A DNA stretch of 64,000 nt from Lautropia sp. (GCA_030532895.1 JAUNKF010000003.1:150541-214540), one strand, 5' to 3'. Positions 8,052 to 16,971 are shown, counted from the first letter of the stretch. Translations and numbers: made by a program. Notes: generated from the sequence alone by a model not told the origin.

Positions 8052-9283
8052 CGAGAACGCGGTTGTGGGGGCTGCAACTCCTGTTTGGATGGATGAACTT
8101 GGTGTTGGCGGTTCCGAGCATCTATCTGATGTTGGGCATGCCGTTGGTGATGCGTCAGCACGGCTGGACGGGTACGGAGATCGGTCTGTTCCAGTTGGCA
8201 GCGTTGCCGGCCATCTTCAAGTTCATCCTGGCGATACCGGTGCAGCGTGTGCGATTCGGTGGCGGGCACTTCGTGCATTGGCTATGGCTGCTGGGCGTGC
8301 TGTTGCTCGCTCTGTATGTCGGAATTGGCCGGCAGAGCCTGATCGAACATCGTCTGCCTCTGTTTGCGCTGACTTTTGCCATCAGCATTGCTTCCACCTG
8401 GATGGACATTCCCCTGAACGCGTTGGCCGTGCAGTGGCTGCCGCGTACAGAGCAGCTACGGGCGGGCAGCATTCGATCGGCGGCACTGTTTGTCGGGGCG
8501 CTCGTCGGTGGCGGCGCCATGTTGATCGTGCAAGCACGTTGGGGCTGGCAAGCACCGTTTGTGATGATGGCAGTGGGATTGCTGATTGGTTGTCTGCCGT
8601 TCGCGGCGCTGCGAGAGAAGGCCGCCCTCCAGACAACTACCGAGTCAGGTGCGCAACCGGGTTTTGTTGCCGATTGGGCGAGCTTCTTTGAGCAACCGGG
8701 AGCCAAGCAGTGGATATGGCTCCTGTTGACCAGCTTTCCGTTCATTGGCGCGGTCTGGCTCTACCTCAAGCCCTTGATGCTTGACCAGGGCATGCCTTTT
8801 GAGCAAGTGGCGTGGACGGTGGGCATCGCGGGCGGCATCACTGGAGCTCTGTTCAGCCTGATCGGTGGGCGCTTGATGCGGGTACTGGGCGTTGCTCGGG
8901 CGATTCCGGCCTATCTCCTTGTGGCGTTATGTGCGCTGGTACTTCTCACCGTCGCCGTATGGGCGCAGTTGGGGCCTATCTGGTTGACCGCCAGTGCTCT
9001 GGTCGTGGCGGCAAGTATGGGCGTGGTATCGGCCTTGATGTTCGGCCTGACCATGTTCTTTACCCGTCGGCAGTGCAACGCCTCGGACTACGGGCTGCAA
9101 TCGACCCTCTTCACGGTGGCGCGTATGGCGGTACCTGTGGGGGCGGGCATGATCTTGGATCGATTTGGCCACGCTGGCATGTTGACTGGATTGAGCGTTG
9201 GTGTGCTGTGCGCGTTCCTGCTGGCCTGGCGGGTGCGGCAGAGTGTTGGTACCACCGCGGAGGCAATGCTGACCGCGGACTAG
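8048..9283 (+). CDS. MFS permease, FptX/RhtX-like
   Basis: 411 residues with about 12 membrane segments. It starts at an ATG overlapping the methyltransferase stop, so translation is probably coupled. The N-terminal segment HGWTGTEIGLFQLAALPAIF with the following FKFILAIPVQR resembles the AmpG-like permease group that includes FptX (pyochelin) and RhtX (rhizobactin), inner-membrane importers that work with a TonB receptor. Conserved Arg/Asp positions in the second cytoplasmic loop (ASTWMDIPLNALAVQWLP) fit that family. Its context beside a TonB receptor and PchR-like regulator supports metallophore uptake; an export role cannot be excluded. Confidence 0.78.
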   Translation: MTRTRLWGLQLLFGWMNLVLAVPSIYLMLGMPLVMRQHGWTGTEIGLFQLAALPAIFKFILAIPVQRVRFGGGHFVHWLWLLGVLLLALYVGIGRQSLIEHRLPLFALTFAISIASTWMDIPLNALAVQWLPRTEQLRAGSIRSAALFVGALVGGGAMLIVQARWGWQAPFVMMAVGLLIGCLPFAALREKAALQTTTESGAQPGFVADWASFFEQPGAKQWIWLLLTSFPFIGAVWLYLKPLMLDQGMPFEQVAWTVGIAGGITGALFSLIGGRLMRVLGVARAIPAYLLVALCALVLLTVAVWAQLGPIWLTASALVVAASMGVVSALMFGLTMFFTRRQCNASDYGLQSTLFTVARMAVPVGAGMILDRFGHAGMLTGLSVGVLCAFLLAWRVRQSVGTTAEAMLTAD

Positions 9284-9334
9284 CCACCGCGTACGAAGCG
9301 GTGTCGAGCAGGTAAAAAACAGGAGGAGAGTTTC

Positions 9335-10248
9335 GTGATGGAAGCAAAGGAGGCGCGAACCATTGGCGTGTGCCTTGTCAGTCAGGATGACGGGTTGACG
9401 CAAGATCTTGGGGCCGTTCTGGAGACTTTGAATAATCTGCTTCGAGGTGCAGGCACCGGTGTTCAACCGGAAACGCAGAGAACCGATCTCAACTGTCTGT
9501 ACAGGCAGGTGCTCCATCAAGCGAGCCATTATCTTAAATCACAAGCGGAAGGTGCCGTATCGCTCTCTCTCGAACTGCAGTGCTTTTCGTCGATTCCTTC
9601 CGCCAAGGAGGTGCTGAGCGCACCCGAACGGCAGGCCAGCACAGAATGCGTGCTGCTGGATGCCCGTAACGAGGATCCCGACGTCGCTGGAGACCCCTTC
9701 CTGCCGCTGATGTCCAGTTGGACAGGCGCCAGGCTATCACCGTGCTCCGCTATCCATCGGATGTTCACGGCGGCTCGCTATTTACGGTACTGGATGTTCT
9801 TGGTGGCGTGATCTCCGCGCTCGGCGTTACGGCTGCTGTGCTTAATCGAGAGATTCTTGGCTCTGGTTCTGAAGTGGAAAGCTCGCTGCTTGGTACTGCT
9901 GACCATCTGATGCGGGTAACACGCACCGATGCCGGAACCTCAGTGCTAGCCGGCGTGTATAGGGCCGCGGACGCTTCTATTGCGATTGACTGTCAGACGG
10001 AAGAGCAGCTTGCTTCGATCGCAGCTTGGCTTGGTGCGCAAATCGACGATCAGGCGTGCGTTTCTGCACTGGAACGACTGCTTCCCACGCGTGCTGCTTC
10101 CGAATGGGAATCAGAATTTAACGCATTGGGTGTTCCGGCGCTTGTGTTGGTCGAAGACCTTGCTCAACTTGCAGTCGATGCTCGATTTTCCACTCATCTT
10201 CGCAAGAAGTCTTACTCGTCAGTCGATTCTCCGTGGAGCTTTCTATGA
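9335..10248 (+). pseudogene. CaiB/BaiF (family III) CoA-transferase-like gene, frameshifted
   Basis: Two overlapping frames together read one protein of about 304 residues. The first (9335-9811) begins after AGGAGGAG with GTG/ATG at 9335/9338 and is sensible to about SSWTG near 9725. The second frame then continues as RQAITVLRYPSD, with HGGSLFTVLDVLGGVISALG, a CaiB-like membrane-edge helix, YRAADASIAI and a C-terminal LGVPALVLVEDLAQ typical of family III CoA-transferases. A single missing base (or two extra) near 9725 explains the break; there is no homopolymer or slippery heptamer there. The N-terminal 120 residues do not match the usual catalytic half, so the protein is unusual even if repaired. 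Its stop overlaps the ligase ATG (ATGA). Confidence 0.55.
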
Positions 10249-11816
10249 ATACCTCAGGCATCATCGATCTCGTTCCTGCTTCATTGCGTCGCCGTTGGGC
10301 GGAAGATGGCACCTATCCCAATAAGCCAGTTTTTACGTTGTTCGCGGAGAAGGCTAAGTCCAATCCAGAGAAGCCGGCAGTGCTATCGAGCGATGGCATC
10401 GTCACGTATGGCGATTTGATGAACGCCGCGTTACGACTGGCCAACGGTTTGAGACGGGCGGGCATCGTGGCTGGCGATGTCGTCGCTTATCAGTTGACCA
10501 ATCACTGGGTTTGCTGCGCCATTGATCTGGCGGTGGCGGCGTTGGGCGCCATCGTCGCGCCGTTTCCGCCGGGCCGTGGCAAGCTTGACATCCAGTCGCT
10601 TGTCCGTCGCTGCGATGCGCGGGCGGTCATCGTGCCGAATGAATATGCAGGAATCGATCTGTGCGAGGTGATTGAGTCGCTGCGTCCTACATTGCTGTCG
10701 ATGCGTATCTTGATCGTGCAAGGGCCGCCACGCGAAGGCTGGATTACACTCGATACGTTGCTCGAATCAGTACAGATGCCGGAGGAAGACTTGCCTGATG
10801 TTTGCCCTGACTCCCCTGTGCGGTTGCTGGTGTCCTCGGGAACCGAGGCGGAACCCAAGCTGGTGGCCTATTCGCATAATGCATTAATCGGCGGGCGGGG
10901 CCGATTCCTGCAACGGATCTTGCCTGCTGATGGCGAGTTTCGCGGCATGTATCTTGTTCCGTTAGGTTCATCTTTTGGCTCGACTGCAACTTTCGGAGTT
11001 CTTTGCTGGCTAGGCGGGTCGCTAGTTCTTCTTCCCAAATTTGACGTGCCCTCGTCAATTGGTGCTATCGCCACCTTTAAACCGACCTTCATTTTGGGGG
11101 TGCCGACAATGCTCCAGAGAATCGCGGCTGACCCAGCGTTGGGCGCGATCGATAAATCGGGCTTGCTAGGGTTGATCGTGGGCGGGTCGGTGATCGACGA
11201 AGCGACTGTGAGACGTTGCACCGAGGCCTTCGGCTGTGGGTTCATCAATTTGTATGGGTCAGCCGATGGAGTGAATTGTCACAATACCTTGGATGATCCC
11301 GTAGATATGGTATTGACCAGTGTTGGAAAACCAAATCCATCAGTCTGCGAGATTCGTGTTGTCGACGACGAAGGCAGGGAAGTCCAACAGGGAGAAATCG
11401 GCGAGATTATCGCGCGTGGTCCGCTGAGCCCCATGCAGTATGTGAACGCGCCAGAGCTGGATACCTTTTATCGCGACTCCGAAGGCTGGGTGAGGACCGG
11501 CGATCTGGGGTACATTGATGAAAATGGCTATTTGGTGTTGGCCGGTCGCAAGAAGGACATCATTATCCGCGGTGGGGCCAATATCAGCCCTGTTCAGATC
11601 GAAGGGCTTGTCATGGAGCACCCGGATGTGATGACGGTGGCGTGCGTACCGGTTCCTGACGCCGACCTTGGGCAGAAGGTATGCGTGTGCATTACTTTGC
11701 GTGATGGAGCGCCGAAGTTCTCTCTCTCTCGGAAATCGCGGACTTTTTGCGCGCCAAGGGCCTGGAAGTCAACAAGCTGCCCGAATACCTGCGCTTCTAT
11801 CGAAGTTTGCCGCTGA
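10245..11816 (+). CDS. AMP-dependent acyl-CoA synthetase / ligase, C-terminus frameshifted
   Basis: ANL-superfamily adenylating enzyme; the start at 10245 overlaps the previous stop. Visible motifs are the P-loop-like VRLLVSSGTEAEPKLVAYSH (A3), the A5 region NLYGSADG, A7 (GWVRTGDLGYIDENGYL) and A8 (GRKKDIIIRGGANISP). It activates a carboxylic acid as acyl-AMP and then probably acyl-CoA. After ITLRDGAPKFSLS the frame is lost at a (TC)6 tract (11719-11730) and the protein ends in about 30 unrelated residues at 11816. The proper C-terminal segment, with the A10 lysine motif PAGKVDK, is intact in another frame to 11899. As read, the enzyme lacks the A10 lysine and should be impaired. Confidence 0.85.
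   Translation: MNTSGIIDLVPASLRRRWAEDGTYPNKPVFTLFAEKAKSNPEKPAVLSSDGIVTYGDLMNAALRLANGLRRAGIVAGDVVAYQLTNHWVCCAIDLAVAALGAIVAPFPPGRGKLDIQSLVRRCDARAVIVPNEYAGIDLCEVIESLRPTLLSMRILIVQGPPREGWITLDTLLESVQMPEEDLPDVCPDSPVRLLVSSGTEAEPKLVAYSHNALIGGRGRFLQRILPADGEFRGMYLVPLGSSFGSTATFGVLCWLGGSLVLLPKFDVPSSIGAIATFKPTFILGVPTMLQRIAADPALGAIDKSGLLGLIVGGSVIDEATVRRCTEAFGCGFINLYGSADGVNCHNTLDDPVDMVLTSVGKPNPSVCEIRVVDDEGREVQQGEIGEIIARGPLSPMQYVNAPELDTFYRDSEGWVRTGDLGYIDENGYLVLAGRKKDIIIRGGANISPVQIEGLVMEHPDVMTVACVPVPDADLGQKVCVCITLRDGAPKFSLSRKSRTFCAPRAWKSTSCPNTCASIEVCR
11719..11730 (+). repeat. (TC)6 dinucleotide tract at the ligase frame break
   Basis: Six TC units inside the ligase gene. Removing one unit (2 bases) restores the frame exactly, turning FSLSRKS into FSLSEIADFL and joining the displaced C-terminus. 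Such tracts are typical sites of slipped-strand mispairing. Confidence 0.85.
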
Positions 11817-11899
11817 CGCCTGCAGGAAAGGTCGACAAGCGTGCGCTTTCGGAGGACGCAGCCAAGGTTGGCTCTTCCAAGCAGACGGCGCATAGGTGA
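11731..11899 (+). other. Displaced C-terminal coding segment of the ligase
   Basis: Read in the -1 frame relative to the upstream ligase, this stretch encodes EIADFLRAKGLEV, LPEYLRFYRSLPLTPAGKVDK and a stop at 11897-11899. It contains the A10 motif with the catalytic lysine of ANL enzymes. It is preserved without internal stops, which implies the frameshift is recent, reversible, or a sequencing slip. Confidence 0.8.
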
Positions 11900-11904
11900 T
11901 TGCT

Positions 11905-13116
11905 ATGAAGTGTGACGTGGTGTCGGCCAGCGCATTGGCCAAGAAAGTTCGACATTTTGTTGATACTCAGATACTGCCCAATGAATCGGTTTTGGCAGCT
12001 GATGATAATGACGCGCGGACGCTGACAATCGAGTTGACGAGGCGCGCGCGGCTAGCCGATATCTTCGGCACTTTCTATCCCATGGATCACGGTGGTCGGA
12101 TCGGACGGCTAGCAGACTATATGCAAGTAGCGGAACAGGAGGGCCGGTCAGAGTATGCGCCGGGAATCCTGGGGGCTGATGCGACATTGGACGCCTACAT
12201 GCTGTTCCACTATGCCAGGCCCGTCGTTAGGGAGAGGTTTCTTCATCCTCTGGTAAAGGGGGCCGCGGTATCAAGCTACGCCATGTCGGAACCTGACAGC
12301 ATCGGCTCCATTCCGGCGACGATGACATGTCGGGCGCAGTTTCAGAACGGATACTGGCATGTGAATGGACGAAAGTGGTTCATCTGCCGTTCTCAGGTTG
12401 CGAGCTTTGCCACCGTAGTGGCAAGAACTTCGGATGGCCCAGTGAGCGGCGCCTTGTCAATGTTGGTTGTCCCAACTGATGCGACCGGGTTCCAGATCGT
12501 GCGTCCTCTGTCGATACTGGGACGATGGCGGGGGCAAAACGAGCTGTCTTTCAACAACGTTGCTGTACCCGAGGACTACCTATTAGGAATGAAGGGGCAG
12601 GGAGTCGCCCTGATGCAACAGCGTTTGTCATTGGGTCGCCTCCTGCGCGCGGTGCAATGGCTGGGGCTTGCGCAACGCTGCTTCGACATTATGTGCGAAC
12701 GGATTCATTCTCCGCGGGGCGAAATGGCTCGTCTTGCCGACAAGCAGTTGGTGCGAGCACGAGTCTATAAGGTCTATCGTGGTATCGCATCAGCGCGCTG
12801 CTTGCTGCAAGACGCAGCGGAGAAATTCGATGAGGGGGTGAGTAATAGCATTGAGGTCAACGTTACCAAATTAGCTGTATCGGATGCGCTGAGTGCGGCT
12901 GTCGATTGTGCGATTCAGATCATGGGTGCCGAAGGGCTTGCTGACTGGACTCCGTTGTCCGGTATCTATAGGGTGGCACGCACTACACATATTATGGATG
13001 GTGCGGACGACGCCCTGATTAGCGCAGTTGGAAGACAGTTGCTATCGGCTACAAAGCCTGATCGGTTATTCGATCCGTTACGACCATCAATGAATCTGTC
13101 GAAGGTTTCGGAATGA
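11905..13116 (+). CDS. Acyl-CoA dehydrogenase family protein
   Basis: 403 residues from the ATG at 11905, a few bases after the repaired ligase stop. It is an FAD flavoprotein of the acyl-CoA dehydrogenase fold: SYAMSEPDSIGSIPATMTCR (substrate/FAD loop), NGRKWFICRSQVA, the middle beta domain, and the C-terminal helical domain with IQIMGAEGLADWTPLSGIYR. At the position of the catalytic Glu (usually YEGT) it has IMDGAD, as in some ACAD10/11-like members, so the base is probably Asp or located elsewhere. Together with the ligase and CoA-transferase it implies that a CoA-bound acid is desaturated. It overlaps the next gene by 4 bases. Confidence 0.85.
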   Translation: MKCDVVSASALAKKVRHFVDTQILPNESVLAADDNDARTLTIELTRRARLADIFGTFYPMDHGGRIGRLADYMQVAEQEGRSEYAPGILGADATLDAYMLFHYARPVVRERFLHPLVKGAAVSSYAMSEPDSIGSIPATMTCRAQFQNGYWHVNGRKWFICRSQVASFATVVARTSDGPVSGALSMLVVPTDATGFQIVRPLSILGRWRGQNELSFNNVAVPEDYLLGMKGQGVALMQQRLSLGRLLRAVQWLGLAQRCFDIMCERIHSPRGEMARLADKQLVRARVYKVYRGIASARCLLQDAAEKFDEGVSNSIEVNVTKLAVSDALSAAVDCAIQIMGAEGLADWTPLSGIYRVARTTHIMDGADDALISAVGRQLLSATKPDRLFDPLRPSMNLSKVSE

Positions 13117-14309
13117 ACGGGGCTGTGAAATTCCCTCATGGCCAGACGGAGTCTCGCCTGGGTGGCCTGCTGACCCTGGCGATGGGGATGCCGATGATGG
13201 TGTTCTATGCCATCGGTATCCTGGGGCCGCAGCTCATGGCCGATCTGGAACTGTCTCGGGAGCGCCTGGGATGGCTGACCACCAGCGCGTTTGGGCTGGC
13301 CGCGCTCTTCTCGCCCTGGGCGGGGAGTTGGGTTCAGCGCATGGGCAGCCGCCGCGGATTGCAGACCCTGTTCCTGCTGGTCGCCCTGTCTTTCACCCTG
13401 ATGGTTTTGTTGCCCGGCTTCAGGGGCATCGTGGTGGCCTTGCTGTTCTGTGGCGCGGCGCAGGCACTGGCAAATCCGGCCACTAACCAGGCTATTGCGC
13501 AAGCCGTCCCGGCCGAGCGCAGGGCCGCGGTGGTGGGGCTCAAGCAATCGGGGGTGCAGGCGTCCGCCCTGGTGGCCGGGCTAGTGTTGCCCAGCCTGGC
13601 TTTGGGGCTGGGATGGCGCGGTGCCTTCGCGGTATGGGTGCCGGTGGCGCTGCTGCTGGCATGCCTCTCGATGCGTCTGATCCCTCATCAGGCCGCCGGA
13701 TGCGGGGGACCCCGCTCCTTCAGGGTGGATCGACCCAATGGCCGGCTCGCGATGTTGATGGCCATCCAGTTCTGTGCTGGCCTGGCGTTGTCCTCGTTCG
13801 TCACTTTTCTTGGCGTCCATGCGCACCAACTGGGCGTGTCCGCCCGACTCATCGGTGTGATGGTGAGCGCTTTCGGCGTCATGGGCATCCTGTCGCGGCT
13901 GCTGCTGACCCCGATTGGCGCTCGCCTGCGTGACGAAACGGTGCTGCTCGGAACGCTCTTTCTACTGGCTGTAGCGGCGCTGTTGGTGATGCAGCTGGCC
14001 GGGCCGGATCGATACTGGCCGTTGTGGGTGGGCGTCCTGGGCATGGGGGGGACGGTGGTGGCGACCAACGCCATTGCCATGAGCATGCTCCTGCGAGACC
14101 TACGCTTTGGCTTGCCGGCAAGTACCGCGGGCATGCTGTCGCTTGGCTTCTTTGGCGGGTTTGCCGTCGGCCCGCCGCTGTTCGGTGTCCTGTTGGCCCT
14201 GCCGGGCGGGTTTTCGGTGGCCTGGCTGTTTCTGTTCGGGTCACTAGTTGCTGCAATCCTGCTGTGTGCAGGCCTGTACCGCCTGCGACACCGGCAGGAA
14301 GAGATTTGA
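13113..14309 (+). CDS. MFS transporter
   Basis: 398 residues with 12 predicted membrane segments. The first loop has the MFS pattern GLAALFSPWAGSWVQRMGSR (motif A), and the N-terminal half shows AVVGLKQSGVQASALVAG, common in small-molecule exporters and importers of the CynX/NIMT-like group. It is translationally coupled to the dehydrogenase (ATGA). It is distinctly richer in G+C than the genes just upstream, so the island may be a composite. It may export a product made by the preceding enzymes; direction and substrate are not visible in sequence. Confidence 0.8.
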   Translation: MNGAVKFPHGQTESRLGGLLTLAMGMPMMVFYAIGILGPQLMADLELSRERLGWLTTSAFGLAALFSPWAGSWVQRMGSRRGLQTLFLLVALSFTLMVLLPGFRGIVVALLFCGAAQALANPATNQAIAQAVPAERRAAVVGLKQSGVQASALVAGLVLPSLALGLGWRGAFAVWVPVALLLACLSMRLIPHQAAGCGGPRSFRVDRPNGRLAMLMAIQFCAGLALSSFVTFLGVHAHQLGVSARLIGVMVSAFGVMGILSRLLLTPIGARLRDETVLLGTLFLLAVAALLVMQLAGPDRYWPLWVGVLGMGGTVVATNAIAMSMLLRDLRFGLPASTAGMLSLGFFGGFAVGPPLFGVLLALPGGFSVAWLFLFGSLVAAILLCAGLYRLRHRQEEI

Positions 14310-14313
14310 CACC

Positions 14314-15342
14314 ATGCGGCAAGACGTGCTGAGGCAAGCTGCGATTGCGGCTATCTTTGAACGTATGGACAGCATGGCAATGCAATGCGATGACAAGTTT
14401 CCGCTGTTCCGCGCAGCTTCTGTCTCGCACTGGACGCTCTCAAGACGAGGGTCCTGGATGGGTGGGTTCTGGGCGGGTCTATGGTGGTTGAAGGCAGCCA
14501 TCACAGGTCAATGTACGGATTTCGAGCAAGCGGTGCGGTGGAGCACAAAGTTGGAGACTCTACTGGATGAGCCAAGCGTAAATCGTAGCTTCGTATTCTG
14601 GTATGGTCCTGGTCTTGGTGGTAGATTGCATGGCAATGACGATGCGACACGGCTTGCGCAGCGTGCGATGCAGGCAATGGCTGACAGCTTTGACGGGTCT
14701 CTAGCCGCGTGGCCGCTAGGTGAAGGCATGGGGGGCGGAGAGAGCGGGCGCCACATGCTCAATGTGGATTCTCTGGCTCCAATTCTCTCTTTGATGCATA
14801 CGTACGGAGGACGGGTAGGATGCGCTATGGCGCAATGGCATCTTGATACCTGTATGACGCATTTAGAGGGGGATGATGGTGCTTGGCGCAGTCACGTGGC
14901 GCTTCCGGTTTCGCGTCTTGCTGATGAGAGTGCAGTTACATGGCAACGAGGACAGGCGTGGGCGATGCTGGGGCTTGCCGAGGCTGTACGCGTGTATGGA
15001 CAGGAACGGTATATTGATGCGGCGGTACGCGCATGCACGTATTGGCGCCGGCAGTGGGGGAAATCAGTGGCAGCCAAGGATGCATGGCCTGCTGACCCAT
15101 GTGCATTGGCCATTGCATCCGTGGCCCTGCTCAGGCTGTGGAGACACTTGCCGGATAGGTTATGGTTGTGTGAACTGTCTTGCCTGCATCTCGAAGAGAT
15201 TTTGACAAAGGAAGTTGTGGAAACCGGAATTTTTGTGGGGCATTACTATCAAACTGCCCCTGACGAGGCACAGTTGGTGGAATCTCCCTGTGCTACCTTT
15301 TTCCTGCTTGAAGCTCTTTTGATTCAAGAAAGGGTATTGTAA
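14314..15342 (+). CDS. GH88/105-like unsaturated-glycoside hydrolase fold protein
   Basis: 342 residues. Start at 14314, just after the MFS stop, preceded by GGAAGAGA. Family signs of the (alpha/alpha)6 barrel of unsaturated glucuronyl hydrolases: WMGGFWAGLWWL, NVDSLAPILSL (position of the catalytic Asp of IDTLMN-type motifs), TWQRGQAWAMLGLAEAVRVY (the conserved RGQAW segment), DPCALAIASVALLRL and a C-terminal FLLEALL. No signal peptide, so it acts in the cytoplasm. These enzymes hydrate a vinyl ether and release a sugar. Its place as last gene of a ligase/dehydrogenase/methyltransferase operon is unusual; it may trim a sugar from the metabolite or act on a non-sugar enol ether. Confidence 0.68.
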   Translation: MRQDVLRQAAIAAIFERMDSMAMQCDDKFPLFRAASVSHWTLSRRGSWMGGFWAGLWWLKAAITGQCTDFEQAVRWSTKLETLLDEPSVNRSFVFWYGPGLGGRLHGNDDATRLAQRAMQAMADSFDGSLAAWPLGEGMGGGESGRHMLNVDSLAPILSLMHTYGGRVGCAMAQWHLDTCMTHLEGDDGAWRSHVALPVSRLADESAVTWQRGQAWAMLGLAEAVRVYGQERYIDAAVRACTYWRRQWGKSVAAKDAWPADPCALAIASVALLRLWRHLPDRLWLCELSCLHLEEILTKEVVETGIFVGHYYQTAPDEAQLVESPCATFFLLEALLIQERVL

Positions 15343-15694
15343 ACCTTCGGATCCGCAGCTTGTAAAGCGGTTGGAGAGCGATTTGCGGATAGTAATTGGG
15401 TGGGCGAAGGACGTTTTCAGGAAACTCCTGTGACCGACATGTCCTATGCGCCCAACTAGAGCAAACGGGAATGCTGCGGGGTGTGAGGCGTGGCTCGAAG
15501 GGGGCGTGGATTTGGGCTAATGGGGGATGTGGACAATCTTGGTGTGAGTAACTCGTGTCAAGACGCCATATAGTCCAATCGAACTAGTTCCTGTGCCGGC
15601 CGTTTCCCCTTCCATTGGTGAATGTTCGGGCCGCCGCAGGCGGGCTACAGTGAGAGGGACAAAAGATCCAGTCCACTGCACGGGGGAACATGTC
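15343..15694. other. Intergenic region upstream of narK1
   Basis: About 350 bases without a gene. It should hold the promoter and leader of the narK-narGHJI operon. I looked for an FNR/Anr site (TTGAT-N4-ATCAA) and found none that is convincing; NarL heptamers cannot be placed with confidence. Confidence 0.5.
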
Positions 15695-16969
15695 ATGGCC
15701 ACCGCCCTTCGATCACCCGCCAGCGCCGTCCCCAAGGGGGCGTACTCGGTGCTGGTCTCCAGCACCTTTGCATTCACCATCTGTTTTGCGATCTGGATGA
15801 TGTTTGCCGTGCTGGGCATTCCGATCAAGGCGCAGCTCGGGCTGAACGAAACCCAGTTCGGTTTGCTCACCGCCATGCCGGTGCTGACCGGTTCCATTGT
15901 GCGGGTGCCACTCGGCATCTGGACGGATCGCTACGGTGGCCGGATCGTCTTCTTTCTGCTGATGATCAGCACGGTGATTCCGATCTGGCTGATGAGCTAT
16001 GCCACCCAATACTGGCATTTTCTGGTGCTCTCGCTCTTCGTCGGGCTGGCCGGCGGCTCGTTCTCGGTGGGCACGCCCTATGTGGCGCGCTGGTTCCCGC
16101 GGGATCGGCAGGGCTTTGCGATGGGGGTGTTCGGTGCCGGCAATTCGGGTTCGGCGCTGACGAAATTCGTGGCGCCGGCGCTGATCGTGGCCGCTGGTGG
16201 CAGCTGGGAGATCGTGCCGAAGGTGTATTCGGTGGCGATGCTGGTGACGGCGCTGCTCTTCTGGTTCGGCACGCACACGAACCCCGCCCACAATGTGCCG
16301 AATTCCGTCTCGATGCGGGCGCAGCTGCAGATGCTGAAGGATCCGCGCGTCTGGCGCTATTGCCAGTATTACTCGGTGGTCTTTGGCGGTTATGTGGCGC
16401 TGGCGCTGTGGATGACGAAGTACTACATCGGTGAATATGGCTTCGACATCGGGCTGGCGGCGCTGCTCGCAGCCTGCTTCTCGCTACCGGGGGGCGTGCT
16501 GCGTGCGATCGGGGGGTGGATCTCCGACAAGTACGGCGCTTATCGCACCACCTGGTGGGTGATGTGGGTGTGCTGGGTCTGCTTCTTCATCCTCAGCTAT
16601 CCGCAGACGGATTTCACGATTCAGACCGTCAACGGCCCGCAAAGCTTCTACATCGGGCTGAACCCCTGGGTTTTCACCTTCCTGCTCTTCGTGGTGGGTA
16701 TTGCCACCGCCATTGGCAAGGCATCGGTCTTCAAGTTCATCTCCGACGATTTCACCGACAACATCGGTGCGGTTTCCGGTGTGGTGGGTCTGGCCGGTGG
16801 CCTGGGCGGTTTTCTGCTGCCGATCCTCTTCGGCATCGCGCTCGATCTCACCGGCATCCGGTCGAGCTGCTTCATGCTGCTCTATGGCACGGTCTGCGTG
16901 AGCCTCGTCTGGATGCATTTCAGCTTCCGTGCGCCGGCACGTGCCGGTCACGCCCGACAGGAGACCTGA
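15695..16969 (+). CDS. narK1: Nitrate/nitrite transporter, NarK1 type
   Basis: 424 residues; the start at 15695 is preceded by CGGGGGAA, and the longer upstream frame has no site. MFS protein of the nitrate/nitrite porter family with 12 segments. Family marks are VRVPLGIWTDRYGGRIVF (motif A loop), the nitrate-signature helix GLAGGSFSVGTPYVARWFP with RQGFAMGVFGAGNSG, and GVVGLAGGLGGFLLPILFG in the second half. The NarK1 class is a nitrate/H+ symporter that supplies nitrate to NarG. It is the first gene of the cluster, 2 bases from narK2, in the arrangement known from denitrifying proteobacteria. Confidence 0.92.
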   Translation: MATALRSPASAVPKGAYSVLVSSTFAFTICFAIWMMFAVLGIPIKAQLGLNETQFGLLTAMPVLTGSIVRVPLGIWTDRYGGRIVFFLLMISTVIPIWLMSYATQYWHFLVLSLFVGLAGGSFSVGTPYVARWFPRDRQGFAMGVFGAGNSGSALTKFVAPALIVAAGGSWEIVPKVYSVAMLVTALLFWFGTHTNPAHNVPNSVSMRAQLQMLKDPRVWRYCQYYSVVFGGYVALALWMTKYYIGEYGFDIGLAALLAACFSLPGGVLRAIGGWISDKYGAYRTTWWVMWVCWVCFFILSYPQTDFTIQTVNGPQSFYIGLNPWVFTFLLFVVGIATAIGKASVFKFISDDFTDNIGAVSGVVGLAGGLGGFLLPILFGIALDLTGIRSSCFMLLYGTVCVSLVWMHFSFRAPARAGHARQET

Positions 16970-16971
16970 TC

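Noticed and set aside
9700..9760. Programmed -1 ribosomal frameshift joining the two CoA-transferase frames
   Set aside because: No X-XXY-YYZ slippery heptamer and no following strong stem were seen at the junction.
15343..15694. FNR/Anr or NarL sites before narK1
   Set aside because: No TTGAT-N4-ATCAA match; scattered heptamer-like strings are not above chance.
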